From Calophaca sinica (Eukaryota; Streptophyta; Magnoliopsida; Fabales; Fabaceae): DNA of 64,000 nt. Where the stretch lies: the NCBI GenBank assembly GCA_037113605.1, contig CM073732.1:103119955-103183954 (forward strand). The letters are read 5' to 3'. This document shows, one piece after another, positions 58,864 through 64,000 of this stretch. Both the position numbers and the translations under genes were made by a program. Positions within the stretch are counted from its first letter, which is position 1, and each line of letters opens with the position of its first letter. A model generated the notes under the pieces. It had not been told where the DNA came from and made no database searches. It saw only the letters and a list, made by a program, of their open reading frames with translations.

Positions 58864-59434
58864 CAGAAGGTGACAGAAGCTGATAACAAACTTGGGGTGG
58901 GGGGTTCATTTCCTGGTCTGAAACCAGAAGAAAGCAACAACACAGACATCTATGATGTTCAAAAGGAACTGTATTTGGGTTTCTTTATGTGAAGTTTCAG
59001 AGACCCCAAGGCCTTGGCAATTTTGGATGATAACGCTAAAAAATGGAAACTATGACACAAGGTCTAGGTAATGTCCTCAAGATAGTAAAAAGGTACCCCC
59101 TTTTAGTCCTGGCTGGAAGGTTTCCATGTTTTGGACAAGGGTGCATGAACAAACCCATCTTGTGTCATCAGCAAACACAGCTGAAAGATGGTATAATGCA
59201 AGGAAAATTCAGTGGTACTTATGATTTGGATTCTGATTGTGCTGGTGGAAATGATAGTCTCTCTTATTATGAGGTAATTTGGGAGAATAAAGTTAATGTT
59301 GGGAGTTGGTTGTTCAAACATAAGCCAAAGACTTCAAAGAAATACCCTTGGTTATTGCTGTATCTGAGAGCTGATGCAACCAGAGGATTCTCTGGTGGTT
59401 ACCATTATGATACAAGGGGAATGCTAAAAACTGT
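58864..59434 (+). pseudogene. Broken exon of a DUF7705-like plant protein gene
   Basis: Three reading frames in succession give one family. At 58867: KVTEADNKLGVGGSFPG and YDVQKELYLG. At 59003: TPRPWQFWMITLKNGNYDT. From about 59115: GRFPCFGQGCMNKPIL, GTYDLDSDCAGG, YYEVIWENKVNVGSWLFKHK, then SGGYHYDTRGMLKT. The order matches a conserved plant protein I recall as DUF7705 (function unknown, secreted by prediction). Two frameshifts plus a TGA at 58990-58992 kill it. The 5' and 3' parts of the gene are absent. A donor-like gtaagt follows TRGMLKT at 59431. The family name should be verified. Confidence 0.65.
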
Positions 59435-59599
59435 AAGTCCAACTCCAACAGTTTCTTCAGATTCCAATGTTTCAAAATTTTCAATTTTGTTTAATTAAGA
59501 GTTAAATTAGTAAGCAGTATAATTATAACCTATAATCTACTTAATTTCATTCAATGTGTCTGGTTTGCTTTTGTATTATCCTGTTGGCATACTTGGAAA

Positions 59600-59700
59600 A
59601 GGTTTTCAAAAGTGCAATGAATGGAATGCAGTCTAATGGAGAAAATAATGCAGTTGCACACAAAGAATTGTTCCTCCTCTGGAATGATAGAAAAGAGTAA
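59600..59700 (+). other. Third exon-like fragment, family unknown
   Basis: An open stretch reading NGMQSNGENNAVAHKELF then LLWNDRKE ends at a consensus donor (gag|gtaagc at about 59698). It lies between the DUF7705-like fragment and the Helitron end and is coding-like, but I do not recognise it. Confidence 0.3.
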
Positions 59701-61116
59701 GCATATATAGTGCCAGAATTTCATTAACCACATGGTCTTGCAATTATGGTTGAGGTGTTTTAAATCTTCTATATTTCATTAACCCTTCTGTGTTTTGGGA
59801 TCCTCTAAATATATGTATATTATTCATTTTGTCCTTTTGTGTCCCTGTTATTTCTAAATACCAGTTTCTTACCATTCTGTACTTGCATAATTCTGTTTCT
59901 TTGTTTTCACTTTGATCTAAAAACCATTGCTTCTCTCTTAGGTTTTTTAGGGCTATGGTGTTTTATGATTATGCATTTAACTAATTTTGTGCCACTTAAT
60001 TTATTATTCTGTGAGAAGTATTCAAGAGAGAATGGAAGTGTATGATTTTAAACTATATTCTCATTAGTTCTCTTTTGTTTCTGTTATTCAAGAAGATGTA
60101 GAAACATTCTGCTGTGGATGGAACAAATATGGCCAGGTGCTTATATCACACTATAGTTTTCATATATAACTCCTTTTTATTTCACGTTTAAAATAATAAA
60201 TTTTATTGTATGTGACAATATATTATTTTGAGTGATGCATAGAGTGGTGATGGAACAAATATAGCCAAGATGGAAGATATTGTTCAAAACAATGAAGAGA
60301 CTGCTCAAGAACCTACTTCATTGCTGTTAAACTTATCTTTCACAATAGGCTGCTCAATTAAATTTATTATGCTGGAACAATGGTACCACAAGAGACTGCT
60401 CAATTAAACTTATCTTTCACAAGACTTAGATAGTGTTATTTGTGTCTTTAAGATGTTACTATATAGTTCACCAAAAAAAGATGTTATTATAGATAACTCT
60501 CAAAATGTATTCCTTGGTCCGAGAATTGAATTAAACTTGATCCATGCATGGCTTAGTTCCCATGTCATCTTTGCTGCCAGTAATTACCAAAGATATTGAT
60601 TTAAGTTTTATGGAATATGTAGTCTGTTTTTACTGGCTTTTATATAATGCCTTATATGCAGTATATTATTTACTCTGATATTTATACCCCTTTATTGTTG
60701 TTATATATGAGTTGTTGTCAAGGAGGTTGGATTAGAAAGTTTTATTTCAGATCTCCTTATCACATTTCCTTATTTTTTCTTCAATAAGTTTTATTTTCTT
60801 CCTAACATTTCCTTTTGTTTGCATTTCCAGAACACATCCTTCATCTGCTCATTTGCTTCCAATGTCATTGCAGTACACACACCATTATGTGGACACACCA
60901 CTTCTTTTATATTTTTTTATAAGTTTAGTAACATAGTTCTATGTTTATAGTACTACTAGAGTCAACATTGATGTTTTATCCACTTGCTTCTTTTTCTGTT
61001 GGGATGATAAATTTTTGTAGTGTGAGCTCATCTCTTCCTACTAGGATTTTAATTGGATTCAAAATATTTACTTCTATATACAAGTCCGTTTTATAACATG
61101 TGTAGGAACGAATGTG

Positions 61117-61146
61117 ACCCGTGCGAATGCACGGGTATATTACTGG
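61117..61146 (+). mobile_element. Helitron 3' terminus
   Basis: Hairpin with an 8-bp perfect stem and 4-base loop (61117-61136), followed by tatatta and CTGG. The next base is T, as expected for insertion between A and T. Confidence 0.75.
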
Positions 61147-61450
61147 TAGATGGATAAAATAACTACAGTATTCATATACATATTTTGATCGAATCTCATT
61201 TGTACAAATAGGTTATTTATTCCTAAGTGGGCCCAATTGCTAGGAGCGTTTGCTTCAGGCTATAAAAATTTAATTTAATTTTGAGAATAATTTTTTTTGA
61301 AATATAATGATGATAAATTTTTATAAGGTAATGACGAAAATTTGTCGCGTTTAAAACACACTTCAGGGTTAGTATACCCTATTACAATATTAATTAAGTA
61401 TTTGAGGTTCTAAGTATCGAATCCACATATATTATCATGATTATTAGACT

Positions 61451-62393
61451 ACTTGAGTTCTTATATTATTTAGGTATTTAAATAAATTTCTAAATTAAGT
61501 ACTTATTTCATAAGCATTTATCAATATAAGAGTTTATGTATTGATTTTACCATCGGAAAAAAGTAGGATAAACGAAGGAGCTTATGAGAAAAAAAAGTTG
61601 AAAACAACTTATAACATACATATAGACGATTTCACCTTATATCACAGATGAATACAAATAAATTATTCAAAACACTCCTTTATCTATTATTAGCTAATTT
61701 ATTTGCTACATTTTTTTTAATAATCTATTTGCTACATTTTTTGAACAAGAACCTTTTTTAACATACTAGTGTAACAACCCATGCCATGCATGGGTACGTA
61801 TATGGTATTGCGTGTGAATATTTTTATGAAATAGTTCAAATTTTTGATATAAAATACTTTTTCAAAATTTTATAAGAGAAATTTTGTAAAAAAATTATAT
61901 AAGATTTCCTTTATGAAAAAAAGCTTGGAATGTTTTATCAGGAAAATATTTTGAAATATTTGACCTTTTGTATAAGAGATAGTAAGCAAAATAGAAATTA
62001 TAGATATTAGTCGTTGCAATATTTGAGAATAATGCACACTAATGACTGCCATAAAACACAAAAATAAAAAGGTAAAACAGATTTGGTAATTAATAGATAC
62101 TTTTTTTTTTGACAAAGTAACTAATGCATATCGATAAATATATATATTAAATTAAAATAAATAAATAAAAATAAGTTTTGACGGGAATGTCAAAACTCCT
62201 TTTTATATAATATAGTTGATTTCGAACAACAACCTTAGTGATCAGAACAATTGTAATATTCCGTATTTTTTTTTTGACAATTAATATTCCGTATTATTGG
62301 GAGGAACACATGAGAAAACTGATGATTTCTGACCAAAAGTTATTCAAATATTTAATCCTCGTGTTGACTTCATATGGTTTTATTATTTTATTT
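61451..62393. repeat. 943-bp tandem duplication, copy 1
   Basis: Begins acttgagttcttatattatt and is repeated in direct orientation from 62394. It contains a reverse-oriented Helitron-like end (61766-61795) and AT-rich non-coding DNA. The minus-strand ORF at 61870-62115 occurs in both copies but has different frame details and no known domain. Confidence 0.9.
61766..61795 (-). mobile_element. Helitron-like 3' terminus, minus strand
   Basis: On the minus strand acccatgc-atg-gcatgggt forms a perfect 8-bp stem (61777-61795). It is followed by ttgttacaCTAG and then T. The element would extend to the right; its other end was not found. Confidence 0.6.
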
Positions 62394-63337
62394 ACTTGAG
62401 TTATTATATTATTTAGGTATTTAAATAAATTTCTAAATTAAGTACTTATTTCATAAGCATTTATCAATATAAGAGTTTATGTATTGTTTTTACCATCGAA
62501 AAAAGATAGGATAAACGAAGGAGCTTATGAGAAAAAAAAAAGTTGAAAACAACTTATAATATACATATCATAGACGATTTCACCTTATATCATAGATGAA
62601 TACAAATAAATTATTCAAAACACTCCTTTATCTATTATTAGCTAATTTATTTGCTACATTTTTTTTTGATAATCTATTTGCTACATTTTTGAACAAGAAC
62701 CTTTTTTAACATACTAGTGTAACAACTCGTGCCATGTACAGGTACGTATATGGTATTGCGTGTGAACATTTTTATGAAATAGTTCAAATTTTTGATATAA
62801 AATACTTTTTGAAAATTTTATAAGAGAAATTTTGTAAAAAAATTATATAAGATTTCCTTTATGAAAAAAAGCTTGGAATGTTTATCAGAAAAATATTTTG
62901 AAATATTTGACCTTTTTGTATAAGAGATAGTAAGCAAAATAGAAATTATAGATATTAGTCGTTGTAATATTTGATAATAAGTGCACAATAATGACTGCCA
63001 TAAAACACAAAAATAAAAAGGTAAAACAGATTTTGTAATTAATAGATACTTTTTTTTGACAAAGTAATTAATGCATATCAATAAATATATATTAAATTGA
63101 AATAAATAAACAAAAATAATGTTTTGACGAGAATGTCAAAACTCCTTTTTATATAACATAATTGATTTCGAACAACAACCTTAGTGATCGGGACAATTAT
63201 AATACTCCGTAATTTTATTTTATTTTTGACAATTAATATTCCGTATTATTAGGAGGAACACATTAGAAAACTAATGATTTCTGACCGAAAGTTATTCAAA
63301 TATTTAATCCTCGTGTTGACTTCATATGGTTTATTAT
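62394..63337. repeat. 943-bp tandem duplication, copy 2
   Basis: Direct repeat of 61451-62393, more than 90% alike by eye, with small indels. The matching Helitron-like end (CTAG at 62714-62717) has a decayed hairpin (actcgtgc..gtacaggt). Similarity ends at about 63337-63345. Confidence 0.9.
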
Positions 63338-63345
63338 TTTATTTA

Positions 63346-64000
63346 AACTTAAAGATGTTACATTCTTAATTTATTTGATTTGATGCATTTGTTGAATGTC
63401 CGCAGTGCATGCTACCATAGCATTGCTACATTTGTCCATTTTTGTGGTGTTTTCAGAACACACTTTCGTTAAGGAAATAACCCATATACACTTGACACGT
63501 ATGTGTTGGAAAATCGGGTTCAATGTTTCTAGGGCACCGATTAAAAAGATAATATATATTTAATATACTGGACAATATTAAATATTTTGCTTTAATTTTT
63601 TTTTTTAATTTCTTAGTCAAAATTTTAAAATGGTGGATAGTATTTGTCATGAAAAGATCATGTTGAGATGAACCGACCCACACTCCTCACACGGCTATAC
63701 CACGTGTTACTAGTAGTTTATTGATTGATTGATATATATGATCGTCGACAATTAAGAGTGACCTCAAAGTTAAATGAGATCTATTACTAATCTGAAATGT
63801 TTTGTATTTTTTATTAGCTTTTTTCTTTGGTTTTACTTTCCATTCAAGATATTCTCACGTCCTTTCATTTTGTTGACGAATACTTAAAGACAAACGTTAA
63901 CAATATACTCTTTAATATTTTTTTTTTGAATACATACTATCTTATTGGTTGAATTTCAAGTGAATCCCACTATTTTTTGGAATGGGTTTAACCAAATCAA
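63346..64000. other. AT-rich intergenic DNA, nothing recognised
   Basis: No ORF with a domain, no element ends. The short minus-strand ORF at 63453-63683 looks like chance. Confidence 0.45.

Larger units (their letters stand above)
55296..61146 (+). mobile_element. Candidate Helitron carrying fragments of several genes
   Basis: The right end is well marked: a perfect 8-bp-stem hairpin acccgtgc-gaat-gcacgggt (61117-61136), then ten bases ending in CTGG (61143-61146), which fits the Helitron CTRR terminus, followed by T. Between this and the NTMC2T6 promoter lie broken exons of unrelated genes in the same orientation, a known habit of plant Helitrons. The left end is only a guess: tctatttatttattgtc at 55296, preceded by A, is AT-rich and starts TC as required. 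No Rep/helicase is present, so it would be non-autonomous. The fragments could instead be independent insertions. Confidence 0.4.

Noticed and set aside
61870..63081. Two similar minus-strand ORFs of 81 and 87 codons considered as a small duplicated gene
   Set aside because: They are explained by the 943-bp DNA duplication. The reading frames differ by indels, the composition is that of AT-rich non-coding DNA, and there is no signal of purifying selection that can be seen.

Overview
This window is nuclear DNA from a dicot plant, most likely a papilionoid legume. The genes have many GT-AG introns, and non-coding DNA is AT-rich. The intergenic space is full of plant transposons: Ty1/copia, a Tat/Athila-type LTR, TRIMs, hAT and Stowaway-like MITEs, LINE fragments and Helitron-like ends. 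The TRIM family that starts TGTTGAAAGTCCCACATCG, which I recall as common in legume introns, supports this. No species call is possible from the sequence alone.

Layout. 1-2.8 kb: the last exons of a CC-NBS-LRR-type disease resistance gene. 3-7.7 kb: decayed tandem copies of its LRR and 3' flank, broken up by MITEs. 9.55-31.95 kb (+): a complete 41-exon callose synthase, 1,970 codons after splicing, closest in memory to Arabidopsis CALS8/GSL4. Its introns hold two TRIM relics, an LTR-like relic, a LINE tail, an internally deleted LTR element and a full-length degenerate copia element, plus a MITE. 32-35.2 kb: MITEs, one of them split by a LINE RNase H relic. 35.2-36.4 kb (+): an intact intronless P-class PPR gene. 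36.4-47.8 kb: two inverted copies of a ~1.4 kb repeat. The left copy is split by a 4.7 kb copia element and the right copy preserves the empty site. Between them lie a hAT MITE and a 1.3 kb gypsy LTR. 49.0-54.6 kb (-): a complete 12-exon gene for an NTMC2T6-type lipid-binding protein with SMP and C2 domains. 55.3-61.1 kb: a stretch carrying broken pieces of at least two unrelated plant genes (a J-domain protein and a DUF7705-like protein) and ending in a textbook Helitron 3' terminus. 61.45-63.35 kb: a 943-bp tandem duplication, each copy carrying a reverse-oriented Helitron-like terminus.

The three intact genes (CALS8, PPR, NTMC2T6) appear in the order I recall for Arabidopsis At3g14570-At3g14580-At3g14590, so this seems to be an ancient conserved block expanded by transposons. 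They do not form a pathway, although callose synthase at plasmodesmata and SMP-C2 proteins at ER-plasma membrane contacts both act at the cell periphery. I found no RNA gene, no CRISPR array and no convincing new biological system. The most novel structures are the gene-fragment mosaic ending in a Helitron terminus, the empty-site pair, and the hAT element that carries a copy of its own flank.
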